This document shows, piece by piece, positions 47,567-58,040 of a stretch of 64,000 bases of DNA. Position numbers and translations under genes: made by a program. The stretch covers positions 18,879,806 through 18,943,805 of the forward strand of contig CM069875.1 in NCBI GenBank assembly GCA_036172665.1. The letters run 5' to 3'. Source of the DNA: Prosopocoilus inquinatus (Eukaryota > Arthropoda > Insecta > Coleoptera > Lucanidae). Numbering within the stretch: position 1 is the first letter of the stretch; every line of letters begins with the position of its first letter. Under the pieces are notes generated by a model that worked only from the letters and a program-made list of their open reading frames with translations, was not told the DNA's origin and made no database searches.

Positions 47567-47750
47567 CCTTGAAGCGCGCTGACTCAAATGTAATTGTATT
47601 GAAATAACCCTGACGCAACCTGTTATTGAATATGTACCTATTTTAAGGAGGTGTTTAATTTGATACCCGCAGACGAAGGTTGACCCTCAGATTGAGTTTA
47701 CAACTTATTGAACGTAGTGAACGTAATAGTGCTTATTAGAATTATAAAAC

Positions 47751-50700
47751 ATGTTTGATTGCAATCAGTGTGGCAAACAATTTACGCGAATCGATAATAT
47801 GAATCGTCATTTGCGTACGTCATGCCAGGGAAAACGTTTGAAATTAGACGAAATTGCCGGACCGTCCAAAGTTGTTGACCAGGTGAACGTTATGAAATGT
47901 GATGTGTGTGAATTATACCTTAGCAGAAAGTGTTTCTCAGCACATTTGCGGAATAATTCACATAAAAGTAATGCTTTTGTGGTCGTCGATAACGGCGTGG
48001 AGAAGATAGCTGGTGCATTCGGAGACAAAATCGTAACGTACCGAGTCTATCTCTTAGATTCTAAAGAAAGTTCTGAGATAAAATCTTTTAACACCAAGAA
48101 TAAAATAACTTGTTTTGGAACTGATATATACAATATATATCGTGATTTTGTAAACGAAATACATGTAAAAATGTCGGAATTTCAGGAGCGAGATTCAGGT
48201 AAAAAAAAAATAATAGGTGCAATCGTTTAGAATAAAACTTAAAGTTGCAAGTATTGTTACAGGATGGACTTTGTGCAGAATTTTATATATGGAAGTCAAC
48301 ATTAATAAATACAATCCACTGAAAGCATCCAGCTTCATGCCATTACCGTCTTCAATAAGTGCGAAGAAAGCTGTCATAAATGTTAGAAATAACGACAACG
48401 CTTGCTTTGCCTGGGCGATAACGTCAGCGATGTGTCAACCGACAGATCTTCCTCAAAGGATGTCTTCGTATCCTCATTATAACACAGTAGCGGATTTCAC
48501 TGACCTAGAATTTCCACTGAAAGTTTGTGACGTGAAGAAATTTGAATGCAAGAACAATATTTCTGTAAATGTCTACGGACTAGGTTCCCATTATAATGGT
48601 AAGGTTACGGTTGATGAAGTTGTAGGACCGTTACATTTTACTAAAAATAGAAAAAACATTCATATAAACTTATTATTAATTGATGACAACAACGGAAATA
48701 CTCACTATTGTTGGATTAAAAATTTATCAGGTTTAGTGTCAAAACAGACTTCACGGTCACGAGAAATATATTTGTAAAGGATGTTTAGTGTATTTTCCAT
48801 GTATTGAAAAATTGCAACGACACGAGAGGGAAGACTGTAAAGTTATCAAAAGTTTTACCATCGACAGAGTTAAAAATAAATAAGTATGGTGAATCTTTGC
48901 CAGAGAATATATTACAATTTGAAAATTTTGAAAAACAGTTAAAACTTCCTTTTGTTATATATGCCGATTTCGAAGCATTGCTAAAACCACTGGACAGAGT
49001 AGAACCAAATCCAGATAAATCTGTCACTGTTAAGTGTTATGAACACGAACATCATTCATTTGCATATTACATTAAGTGCAGTTTCAATGCTAATTTGTCA
49101 ATGTTAAAGTTATATCGCGGAGAGAATGCCGCCACTGAGTTTATAAAATGGTTAGAAAAAGATATTAAAGAAATTTACGATAAATATTTAAGTAAAATTG
49201 AGCCGATGACTGATTTAACACGAGAAGAAAAAGAGGCATACGACCGTGCAACGTGTCATATTTGTGAAAAACCAATATTAGATGTTAAGGAGAAGGTGCG
49301 TGATCACGAACATTTATCGGGAGCGTTTAGAGGTGCTGCTCATTCTGTGTGCAACATTAATTTTAAAATACCAACATTTATTCTAGTGTTTTTTTCATAA
49401 TCTTTCTAATTATGACAGTCACTTGTTTGTAAAGACAATGGCATTAGATGGTGAAGATGTGTACGTGATCGCACAAAATAAGGAAAAATATATATCCTTT
49501 TCGAAATTAATACACGTGGGGGATAAGACAGACTGTAAAGGTAAAAAGCGTAAAGTATATTTCAAAATCAGATTTGTAGATTCTTTTCGTTTCATGCAAT
49601 CGTCTTTAGAGAAATTAAGCTCATACTTGGAAAATTGGCAATGTAGGGAAATTAGAAAATATTTTAACGATGAGGAGATGTTTAAATTAATACGTCAAAA
49701 AGGAATTTTCCCGTATTGTTTTATTGACTCATTCATGAAATTAGATTTTCCCACTTTACCTTCTAAGAAAGAGTTTTATGATGTGCTGTATGATGAACAC
49801 GTAAGTGATGAAGATTATGAGAGAGCACAGCGCGTTTGGAATTTATTTAACTGTAAAACTATGGGTGATTACAGTGATGTATACGTAACATCTGATGTTT
49901 TACTGTCGGCAGACGTATTTGAAAATTTCAGAGACCTTTGTATTGATAATTACAAACTAGATCCTTGCCATTTTTTCACCGCTCCAGGATTAAGTTGGGA
50001 TGCAATGTTAAGAATGACAAAAATTAAATTAGAGCTACTGCAAGATGTTGATATGCTACATTTTTTTAGAATGGGTATACGCGATGGAGTGAGTATGTGC
50101 ACTAAAAGAATCGAAAACGCTAATAATAAATTTGTGCATGGTTTTGACTGACAACTAAATATTTACTAAAATTTTGTGCAAATCGTTCTTGATTGCAGTG
50201 AAAACCTCGAGCAGCCTCTGGACAGTTGTTTCAGCCTTGCTTGGGGCTTCTTCAGCAGAGACGTAGCTCGACATTCCCACTGCAGACCAAAAACGACTTG
50301 CCCAATTTATTCGCAATTGCGATGTAAGAATGATGAACAGATAAAATAGCGACATCTTACTATCGCTTTTTGACCTGACATTGCAATCAAGAACGATTTG
50401 CACAAAATTTTTCTAAAACTTTCATTATGCTTTGACAGCAAGCATGGCCGCCTTGCATGGGGGACTTATTAGGAGCAAATCCCGCTTCAATTTGTCTATC
50501 CTACTGCAATGTCAGGTCAAAAAGCGATAGTAAGATGTCGCTATTTTATCTGTTCATCATTCTTACATCGCAATTGCGAATAAATTGGGCAAGTCGTTTT
50601 TGGTCTACAGTGGAAATGTCGAGCTACGTCTCTGCTGAAGAAGCTCCAAGCAGGGCTGAAACAGCTGTCCAGAGGCTGCTCGAGGTTTTCACTGCAATCA

Positions 50701-52026
50701 AGAACGATTTGCACAAAATTTTTCTAAAACTTTCATTATACTTTGACAGCAAGCATGGCCGCCTTGCATGGGGGACTTATTAGGAGCAAATCCCGCTTCA
50801 ATTTGTCTATCCTACTGCAATGTCAGGTCAAAAAGCGATAGTAAGATGTCGCTATTTTATCTGTTTAAATATTTACTATATCTTGATGCTACAAATCTGT
50901 ACGGTCACGCAATGTGTTCCAGATTTCCGTGGGGAGAATTTACTTGGTTGTGTACAGAAGAAATTAACAATCTTAACATTTCAGAGTTAGAAGAAAATTC
51001 AGATGTCGGGTACATATTCGAAGTAGATTTGGAATACCCGACTCATTTACATGACAACTACAATGAATTACGATTTTGTCCGGAAAACATAATGCCACCA
51101 AATTCAAAATATGGTAAACTTATTCCAAATCTGTACAACAAAATGAAATACATAATTCACTATTTAAATCTGAAACAATGTTTGGAAAATGGTTTAATAT
51201 TAAACCAAATTCATAGGGCAATTAAATTTAAACAATCTCGTTGGCTAAAAACGAATTCGAAATTTTTTTTTACAAATTATTAAATAATAGTGTTTTCGGT
51301 AAAACTATGGAAAATGTTGAGAATCGCGTCGACATTAAATTGGCCACCAGCTGGGAAACCCATAATCGAAGACCGGGAGCTAAACCAAACTATAAATCGA
51401 GTAAAATTTTTAGTGATCACCTGGCCGCAATAGAATTATGCAAATACAAGTAAATTATAATAAACCTTTATACGTAGGGTTTTGTGTTTTGGAAATATCA
51501 AAAACAGTTACGTACGATTTTTATTACAATTTTATAAAGCGAAAATATAACAATAGAGCAGCTTTATTATATACTGATACGGATAGTTTAATACTGACCG
51601 TTAATACTGATAATGTATAGGATGACATAAAGCAAAATTTAGATAAATTTGATACTTATACTTATACAAATTACCCACCGAATAATATACATGAAATGCC
51701 TCGAACTGAATCAGTTATTGGACGATTTAAAGACGAATACGCAGGACGGACAGGTTATAGAATCTTTTATCGGGACCGATGCGAAAGGCTACTGTGTAAA
51801 GCTTATTTCAAAATGTACTAAGAAAGCAAAAGGTGTTAAAAAATACGTTATAAATAAATACTTATCTGTAGATGACTACAAAGAAATCATTGAACGAGAT
51901 GGTTTTATTTTTAAAAAGATGTACGTGTTTCACTCGGATTTTCATACGGTGTATACAGAGTTGAAAAATAAAATTGCCTTATCATCTAAAGAGGATAAAC
52001 GTTATATTTTGAAGAAAAAGAACTAA
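47751..52026 (+). pseudogene. Polinton DNA polymerase B, multiply frameshifted and interrupted
   Basis: Order along the gene: an N-terminal C2H2 finger (CNQCGKQFTRIDNMNRHLR) and a second finger near 48770-48835. Exonuclease motif YADFEALL follows at about 48960-48980, a NLSNYDSH-type motif near 49400 and a YSDVYVTSD motif near 49880. Then come DATNLYG at about 50883, NNSVFGKTMEN near 51280-51315 and the palm YTDTDSL at about 51570. These are family B, protein-primed polymerase motifs with 3'-5' proofreading. Frameshifts lie near 48204, 48750, 48835, 49390, 50147, 51268 and 51450, with a stop near 51618. A 0.7-kb repeat is inserted at 50169-50865. Such a gene cannot produce polymerase. Confidence 0.92.
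50156..50878. mobile_element. Composite C-repeat insertion in the polymerase gene
   Basis: A 697-bp insert (50169-50865) lies between 13-bp direct copies of TAAATATTTACTA (50156-50168 and 50866-50878). The first about 220 bp are in inverted orientation. From about 50383 the same unit runs directly, one full length (about 315 bp) and then a partial copy ending at the ATCTGTT edge. Landmarks are CAGCAAGCATGGCCGCCTTG and GATAGTAAGATGTCGCTATT. It has no coding capacity that I trust. Confidence 0.85.
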
Positions 52027-52080
52027 TTGAAAAACTGTAAAAAGAATTTTATGTTTACAGTTGTAGTTAATAAATATTTA

Positions 52081-53024
52081 TTATAAAACATTGCGTTTTG
52101 GTATACATGAATCATGTTTAGAACTCAATCCTAAATAACTTACAAGCGCTTTATTACCTTTTTCTCTCAATACATTAATTAAATATATATCTGGATGTTT
52201 TACTTTTTGTAACTCGTACTCATAAAACCCACCAAGAATGGCTTCACCATCAGCGTCTTTAATTAGATATGTTCTGGGATTAGTATTCTGCACCGACGAA
52301 ATGGTAAATATTTCGTTGGACCAATCCGGAGTGTACATCTTCGAAAATGCTTGTCTTTATTTACTGATGCTCACATGATCTCCAACTTTAAATTTTGCAA
52401 TTCTTGGATCCACAATTTTAAGGTTGCTGTAGACGGACTGTAAAATACTTTGCGCATTTCTTTGATTTATCTTGCTGGGTTTGTAACCCGTCGTATGTGA
52501 ACAGTGTTATTGTATTCTTCAATTAGCCTTGGTAATAAATTGAACCATCCGAAATTTCCTTGCATGCTAAATTCTTTCCACATTTTTTGTTTTAGGGTTC
52601 TATTAAATCTTTCGACTATCGAACTTTTTAAATTAGAGTATGCGCTATAGTGATTAATTCTATATTTCTTCATTAAATTTTGGAACTCTGCATTGTAAAA
52701 TTCCTTTCCGTTATCTGTTTGTATATTTTTCGGTACAGAATTTCTACCTTCAGATAAAATCGATTGAAAAGCTTTGGTTACTTCTTTACCTGTCTTATTT
52801 TTTAATGGTATTCCCCAAGCATACTTGGAAAATGCGTTGATCACTGTCAGAATGTATTTGTATCCTTTGTTTATCTTGACATAAGGTAGCATTTCAATTA
52901 AGTCTGCTTGGAAGAGATCTCTGAGTCATTTTATTATTACTCGACGACGGCGAAAGTTTTTCCTTGCTGGTTTGTGCAACTCATTAAAAACATCACGTTT
53001 CACATTAGAAGATAGATTAGACAT
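52081..53024 (-). pseudogene. Polinton integrase with chromodomain-like C-terminus, broken
   Basis: From ATG at 53024: a basic N-terminal segment (ELHKPARKNFRRRR), an in-frame TGA at 52926-52928, then the catalytic core. The core has QADLIEM, NIQTDNGKEFYNAEF and SIVERFNRTLKQ (the D, D, E triad; 33 residues between the last two). After a frameshift near 52450-52470 come IVDPRIAKFKVGDHV, another stop near 52360, then WSNEIFTI, GGFYEYELQKV and a chromodomain-like end (DIYLINVLREKGNKALVSYL). It is a retrovirus-type DDE integrase that inserts Polinton DNA. It is convergent with the polymerase, 55 bp apart. At least three lesions make it inactive. Confidence 0.9.
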
Positions 53025-53400
53025 TTTCAGTTAGAACTCGTTTTCTTACGATGAATTCAATAAATAATGGAACTGCCCAAACTGAAGATGTGCAAGTAAA
53101 CGAGATTTGATCTCCCACATTCAACGTTCTTCCAATTAAAGTATCAGTAAAATTTATAGCGTTGATGGATACTGTAATGTTGGCAATAGTAGGTTGATGA
53201 ATAAGTACTTTTTTAACAACGCAAGTTTCTTGGATCGTATACGTCGTTTGGTGACCTCTATTTGAAAGCAAATATACACTTTCGGCGTTAAGCTCTTGAC
53301 TCTGAAAGTCTAATAATGTTTCGTAAAGTAATGGTGTAGCAGCAATGTGTTTGAAAACTGTGTGTTTATGAACGTGTCTTCCAGACTTATCAATAGTCAT
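53017..53400 (-). CDS. Small Polinton protein, unassigned (127 aa)
   Basis: An intact frame whose end overlaps the integrase start by 8 bp, a tight arrangement typical of Polinton genes. It begins MTIDKSGRHVHKHTVF and is rich in beta-branched residues and Thr/Ser (TVSINAINFTDTLIGRTLNV), suggesting a beta-sheet fold. No catalytic motif, signal peptide or membrane segment is visible. A minor structural or fibre-like protein is possible on position alone, but I do not recognise it. Confidence 0.6.
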   Translation of the reverse strand: MTIDKSGRHVHKHTVFKHIAATPLLYETLLDFQSQELNAESVYLLSNRGHQTTYTIQETCVVKKVLIHQPTIANITVSINAINFTDTLIGRTLNVGDQISFTCTSSVWAVPLFIEFIVRKRVLTENV

Positions 53401-53468
53401 TGTGAATCAATCAACAACTATGTGAAACTGAAATGTGTGCTCGCTTGCAGTCCACTAAATACTACAAT

Positions 53469-54636
53469 TTACAAAATAATTTTAGCCTCTTTGAATTCTT
53501 CAATGATCGCTATGATTTCATTGTTATGTGCGGAGTGACCTGCTGATTTGGATGCGTTCAATAAACGCAATCGTACTACTAGTTCGTTAAAATCATCCCA
53601 GTATTGATACTGCAAACATTTGTTAGGTACAAGCTTTTTCTCCAAAGCTCCACCTGTTTTCCAGCTTCGCGCCCACAAACGTTTGGTGGTTTTCCCTGAA
53701 TTATTGGTTTTATAATATTCACATATTTAAATCCTCTGCTTGCAGATATTCGCCCTGAGGGATTATAATTAACTTTAAACGCACTAGTTCTTCTCAATAT
53801 ATCTCTATAGTCTCGCACATCGTGAAACGTAAATTTCTCTGGATTTTTCTTAAAAATCAGCTCGTATAAACCTTTAGTACCCTTATACGCCAAGTCTCCA
53901 ATTACAAGATCGGGACCGTCAAACTTAAGCTCCTGGTTCCCAACAATCTCTCATCTTCTTCTCTTACACCGTATTTTGTATCGAATTCATTTTCTAAGGC
54001 AGCTTCTACCAGCGGTGATTCTAATCTAGTCCGAAGTAATGATTTTCGTTCTTCTAGAAGTGTACGAGCATGAGCCAGGGATTCGTCCACAGGGGGGTTA
54101 CTGCTTTCGGTGTCATATTCTTCTGCTTCTTCATAAACAGATTTTGAAGTTGGAGATGTGGACTTTTCATGAGGAACCTCAAGAATTTCTTCATCTTCTA
54201 AGATGGAAGGTTGTTTAATTTCACGTCCAAATGGTGTTGAAGTACCCACATCATGCTGCTCTGACAATCCAATTCGCGACGAAGGATCGGATTTTAATTT
54301 ATAACTCGGTCTTCTTCGTATAAAAGAAGGATCAGATCTCAATTTATAAATCGGTCTTTTTCGTAGGAAAGAACTCTTTGGCTCCTCTTTCAATCTCTTT
54401 TCACTGGCTTCGTATGACTGTTGCTCCTCTTTCATAGGTAATACGCTGCAAACAACATCTAGCTTATTGAAAATATCTCGGAGTGGCTCTACAATAGGTG
54501 AATAAGTTGTCTGCAGATACTTTTTTGATTGCTCCGCATGATGTTTTGCTTGTGCAATATCGGATTTAAGTGTTTTTAATTTAGTACGCAAACTTTCGCG
54601 CGCAGTGGCTAATTCTGCTTTAAGTTTGTTACTCAT
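53469..54636 (-). pseudogene. Polinton coiled-coil/DUF8207-like protein, two frameshifts
   Basis: From ATG at 54636: an N-terminal predicted coiled coil (MSNKLKAELATARESLRTKL), a charged low-complexity middle with a near-duplicate (RRPSYKLKSDPS, RKRPIYKLRSDPS), then a conserved C-terminal domain. That domain reads FDGPDLVIGD, KGTKGLYELIFKKNPEKF, DVRDYRDILRRTSA and YWDDFNELVVRLRLLNAS. I associate it with the domain of unknown function labelled DUF8207, frequent in insect Polintons (from memory). The frame changes near 53900 and again near 53690, within the conserved domain. Function is unknown. It lies between ATPase and integrase, all on one strand. Confidence 0.7.
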
Positions 54637-54725
54637 GGCGCATCCGCATCCTTTAACGTCTGTTACAGTACTGCAGAACTGTAGAACTATGTAAAAATGA
54701 AAGAACTATGTAAAATGTAGTGGTT

Positions 54726-55428
54726 TTAAAGATATATGTACGTGTCGAATCCTTTACGATATCTCCCTGCGTTTATGGAACAATCGGTATCAATAACTAA
54801 GAAACCAAACGGTTCCTTCCAACAAGCGTAACAGATATTACGAAACTGGTCCATAGTCATATCTCCGCTGACGTAATCATCATAAACGTGTTTCAAATTT
54901 GTGCAATCTTGACGAAATAGTACTAAGAAATTACAATTATCACGAATCATTTGTTTGGGTATTGCACTGTAAGTTTGACTTAAATAAAAGCAGTCAACAT
55001 TTCTATGACGTCCAAAGGAGAAATATTCTTTAATTAAATTTTGTGTAGTACACTGAACAAACAACGACTGAATATTCTTTTACATTTGTAGGTGATACCA
55101 TTTTTTCAATATCGGAAATTTCAAAGTAACCTATTTCGGGCACTGTTGATAGCAAATGTCAGAGAAATTTATACTTCCCCTGAGATAAGGTCTTACAGCA
55201 GATGTATAATTTTTTGAAACGTAATCCGTTCGGATGTGTTAATAATGTCACTAAGGAATTACTTTTACCAGCCCTTGAGCTCCCGCTAATGATAACGCGT
55301 TTACTTGATCCTCCGAAGAGAACACTGTGACGTTTAAAGGTTTCATTTGCGATTGCATCGTCGAAATTTTGTACGGGTAACTTTAAAGACTGTTGTTGAA
55401 ACTTCATATTTAAAATAATATTTTTCAA
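54726..55428 (-). pseudogene. Polinton genome-packaging ATPase (FtsK/HerA type), broken
   Basis: The N-terminal piece (55159-55428) carries Walker A GSSRAGKS in VIISGSSRAGKSNSLVTLL, then LRFKKLYICCKTL. After a stop near 55159 the reading continues as VPEIGYFEISDIEKMVSPTN. It shifts frame near 55055-55070 and ends with YFSFGRHRNVDCFYLSQTYS, IPKQMIRDNCNFLVLFRQD and a C-terminal tail. This is the A32-like motor that pumps DNA into capsids. The hydrophobic strand and acidic pair of Walker B, expected next to the second lesion, are not found in any frame. So hydrolysis would be lost even if the frames were read together. Confidence 0.85.
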
Positions 55429-55633
55429 AAATATTCAAAATATTTTTGCTCCTTACAACACGTTATTAATTTCCTCTTTACCAAACGCGATACTCTATTA
55501 CTGTGTTGCAGTTATCAATATCAACTGCTATATAAACACTGTTACTAAAACTCATAAATTATTTATTTAAATAAATATATAATAAATTAATATTCCTAAC
55601 TATGACTTCTCCAGCCACTCTGATTAATGCTCC

Positions 55634-56112
55634 TCACTGTAAAAAATAAGATGTTATTAAAATGTTGAAATGTTGTAATGAACGAGAACGAACCCAAGAT
55701 TCATCCATCGTGGATTCGGCTTCCACCACTGCCCTGTCCTCCTCCACCTCCACCTTTAGTGGTAAAGGTCTTGGTAGAGGAGGCTCCAACACTGGCGACG
55801 CAAACACCCTCCTTTTTAGGAGGACGCGTTGAGGCGCCGCCACTTGCTGCACCGGCGGCCGTCGTTCAGGTGTGGCCGCCGCTAGCGGCGTTGGAGTGTA
55901 GCTGGGTGAAGGTGACCGTTCGAGACGTGGATGAACCATGCGATAATTCACTACCGCCGTTTCTGCATTAATCAGAGTTCCGTCCGTTAACTGAAAAAGT
56001 AAATAATCAAAAATGTAAACCGTAAAAAACAAATTAGATTACGCACTTTCAGTTCCACTTGCCTCATAAAGATTGATTTCACAAGAGGTGTGGTATTTGG
56101 TGAAGAACTCAT
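55634..56112 (-). CDS. Probable two-exon Pro-rich protein in the Polinton, unassigned
   Basis: Exon 1 (56047-56112, 22 codons) starts MSSSPNTTPLVKSIFM. A GTGCGT donor at 56046 and a TTTTTCAG acceptor ending at 55991 define a 56-bp phase-0 intron. Exon 2 (55634-55990) reads LTDGTLINAETAVVNYRMVH, then a Pro/Val/Arg-rich tail (SPSPSYTPTP, LPRPLPLKVEVEED). Another TTTTACAG lies directly before the ATG, so a 5' non-coding exon is possible. The exon 2 DNA is markedly GC-rich for this window. I do not recognise the protein. The intron is predicted by eye only. It could be a captured host exon or a spliced element gene. Confidence 0.45.
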
Positions 56113-56423
56113 CTGTAAAACGAATAACAATTATTAAAAATTGTACAAAGAAAAATATTTTTTTATATCCTCGAAAACATACCTAATACCTCGACAACAT
56201 TTCCAACTTCATGTGAGGAACAAACCATTGAACAACAATATAATTCACAGACATATCTACTTAAGAGAAGAAGTTAAATTTTAAGACACTAAATCAAACT
56301 TAATCTTTTAAATAGATATGTCTGCGACAAGATTATGAAACAAATCTTGGATCAGGCTCAGACGGTTGTAAATGAGGGAAATTTTGTCATATTGTTCGTT
56401 TAAAGCCTGGTCAGTCGGAGACC

Positions 56424-56948
56424 TTAAGCGAACTGTACGTAAAATTCACGACAAGATTGCAATTCATCCGTGACTTTTCTAAGATTTTTCTCACCCTCTA
56501 AATAACAGTTCCTGACTTCAGGCATAATTCCGTCATAATAATTTTGGACTGCTGTTGAGATAACTCCCACTAAACTGGGAGAGCATGAAGGAAGGGGTAT
56601 AACATGTTGTGATGAAATTCCTATTAAATTTGTTCCTGAGGAAAGGGATCGAATAGGTGTAGAGGTTCGGACACTAGGAGAGGAAATTTGAAGCTGAGAA
56701 GGTGAAATCTGAAGTCGAGAATGTGGAATTTGAGAGGGTGGGATAAGTAGTTCCGGTTGTGATTGTGAAGATGACAAATTCTGAATATTGGATATAATAT
56801 TAGCAGATTCACTAACATTAGTCCTCGGTAGATTAAAAGTCCTCGGTCGACGAACAGAAGGAGAATTATTAGTCATTACTGGATTAATATTAATTGATGA
56901 GTTCGTGTTATTATTATTCCCAATTGGTGATAATTGAGATATCTCCAT
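56424..56948 (-). CDS. Ser/Asn-rich Polinton frame, unassigned (174 aa)
   Basis: Begins MEISQLSPIGNNNNTNSSIN 9 bp after the stop of the next upstream frame. A low-complexity middle repeats SPSQLQIS and PPSQIPHS. A less biased end (YYDGIMPEVRNCYLEGEKNL, RKVTDELQSC) could form a helix. After its stop another frame reads QYDKISLIYNRLSLIQDLFH, a likely helical continuation, so a frameshift near 56430 may have shortened it. No domain is recognised. Adjacent same-strand position suggests co-expression with 56958-58040. Confidence 0.5.
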   Translation of the reverse strand: MEISQLSPIGNNNNTNSSININPVMTNNSPSVRRPRTFNLPRTNVSESANIISNIQNLSSSQSQPELLIPPSQIPHSRLQISPSQLQISSPSVRTSTPIRSLSSGTNLIGISSQHVIPLPSCSPSLVGVISTAVQNYYDGIMPEVRNCYLEGEKNLRKVTDELQSCREFYVQFA

Positions 56949-56957
56949 TGAACGGTC

Positions 56958-58040
56958 TTATATATCAATTATTTCAGAAACTGAGTCATTAGGATTTAGC
57001 GGGATATTATCTGCAACAACACGGGATTGCGACTGACTCAGTTGACCTTGCAACTCCGCACTATGCATCAAGTCATCATTTGAACGCAAAGAAGAAATAA
57101 AAACTCTTTCATTAGCAATTCTTTCCAAACTACGTTCCATTGTGCGTTCCCTTCTGCGTTGTAAATATTCTGCTTTAGGCAACCACACTCTTTCATACTT
57201 GTCGCTAACGGTCCTTAGACGAGAATATTGCTTGCCACGTAGGATGCGTAAATATTGTGTGGGTTCACGAGTATTAGAAACGGATTTAGAAACAACAGAT
57301 TTAGAAATGGAACTCGGAGTTTTTGATTTAGAAATAACAGATCTAGAAATGGCACTCGGAGTTGTAAAGACGGATGTAACAATAGGAACACTTTCCGATG
57401 TAGCAATAGGAACGGATGTAACAGCAACCAAAGTAGTAGAGGCTGATGTGGATGTAACAATAGGAGTAACTATTGACTGTTGAGAAATGAGGCGTTGAGT
57501 AGGTTTGGTTTGCGTAAGGAAAGAAGAAATAAGGGGTTGAGTGGGTTGTTTAAGAATGGGAACTGATTTATTTGATGGGGAAACTGGTTTATTTGGTGGT
57601 TTCGAAGTTTGATTTGGTGGTTTCATTAAAGAAGAAGTAACGATTAATTGTTGTAGAATAATAAAAGAAGGTTGGGTAGATTGCTGATTAAGAATAAAAG
57701 GACTAGGAACCAGCAATTGGCTAACAATTGGTTGACTGGAATGAATGTCTCGAGAATCCACACGATCTATTACGTCACCAACTGCGTTCAGTGCAGAATC
57801 ATTGATAATTCCTTCTTGCAACAGGAAAGAGGAATTATCAATTTCATTCCACCATGAAGGCGGCACATTTGCTTGAGTGGTAAATGCACTCTGAGAAACA
57901 TTTACTTGAGCAGTACTTGCCACTCCTGTCTGTGTTTCTCTAAATGCAGATTCCACGCTAGTAGTTACTGTTGAAGAAGGATTTTCTTGCAAATATTGCT
58001 GTAAAATTGGGCGTTCATTTCCAAAGGACATTACTAGCAT
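56958..58040 (-). CDS. Ser/Thr/Pro-rich Polinton frame, unassigned (360 aa)
   Basis: The start could be MLVMSF or the internal Met three codons on. The first 60% is low complexity with short repeats (PPNQTSKPPNKPVSPSNKSV; SISKSVVSKSVSNT). The last third is basic and probably helical (QYLRILRGKQYSRLRTVSDK, then AEYLQRRRERTMERSLERI). The frame is fully open. There is no signal peptide or membrane segment. A Ser/Thr-rich stalk plus a helical end would suit a virion attachment or tegument-like protein, but that is speculation. No homologue recognised. Confidence 0.5.
   Translation of the reverse strand: MLVMSFGNERPILQQYLQENPSSTVTTSVESAFRETQTGVASTAQVNVSQSAFTTQANVPPSWWNEIDNSSFLLQEGIINDSALNAVGDVIDRVDSRDIHSSQPIVSQLLVPSPFILNQQSTQPSFIILQQLIVTSSLMKPPNQTSKPPNKPVSPSNKSVPILKQPTQPLISSFLTQTKPTQRLISQQSIVTPIVTSTSASTTLVAVTSVPIATSESVPIVTSVFTTPSAISRSVISKSKTPSSISKSVVSKSVSNTREPTQYLRILRGKQYSRLRTVSDKYERVWLPKAEYLQRRRERTMERSLERIANERVFISSLRSNDDLMHSAELQGQLSQSQSRVVADNIPLNPNDSVSEIIDI

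Noticed and set aside
47307..47618. 103-codon minus-strand frame with repeated SRSPQGHLKV
   Set aside because: It is the TGACCTTGA minisatellite read in one frame and has no independent support.
47807..48028. Minus-strand frame opposite the polymerase zinc finger
   Set aside because: Shadow of the polymerase coding strand, which has recognisable C2H2 motifs.
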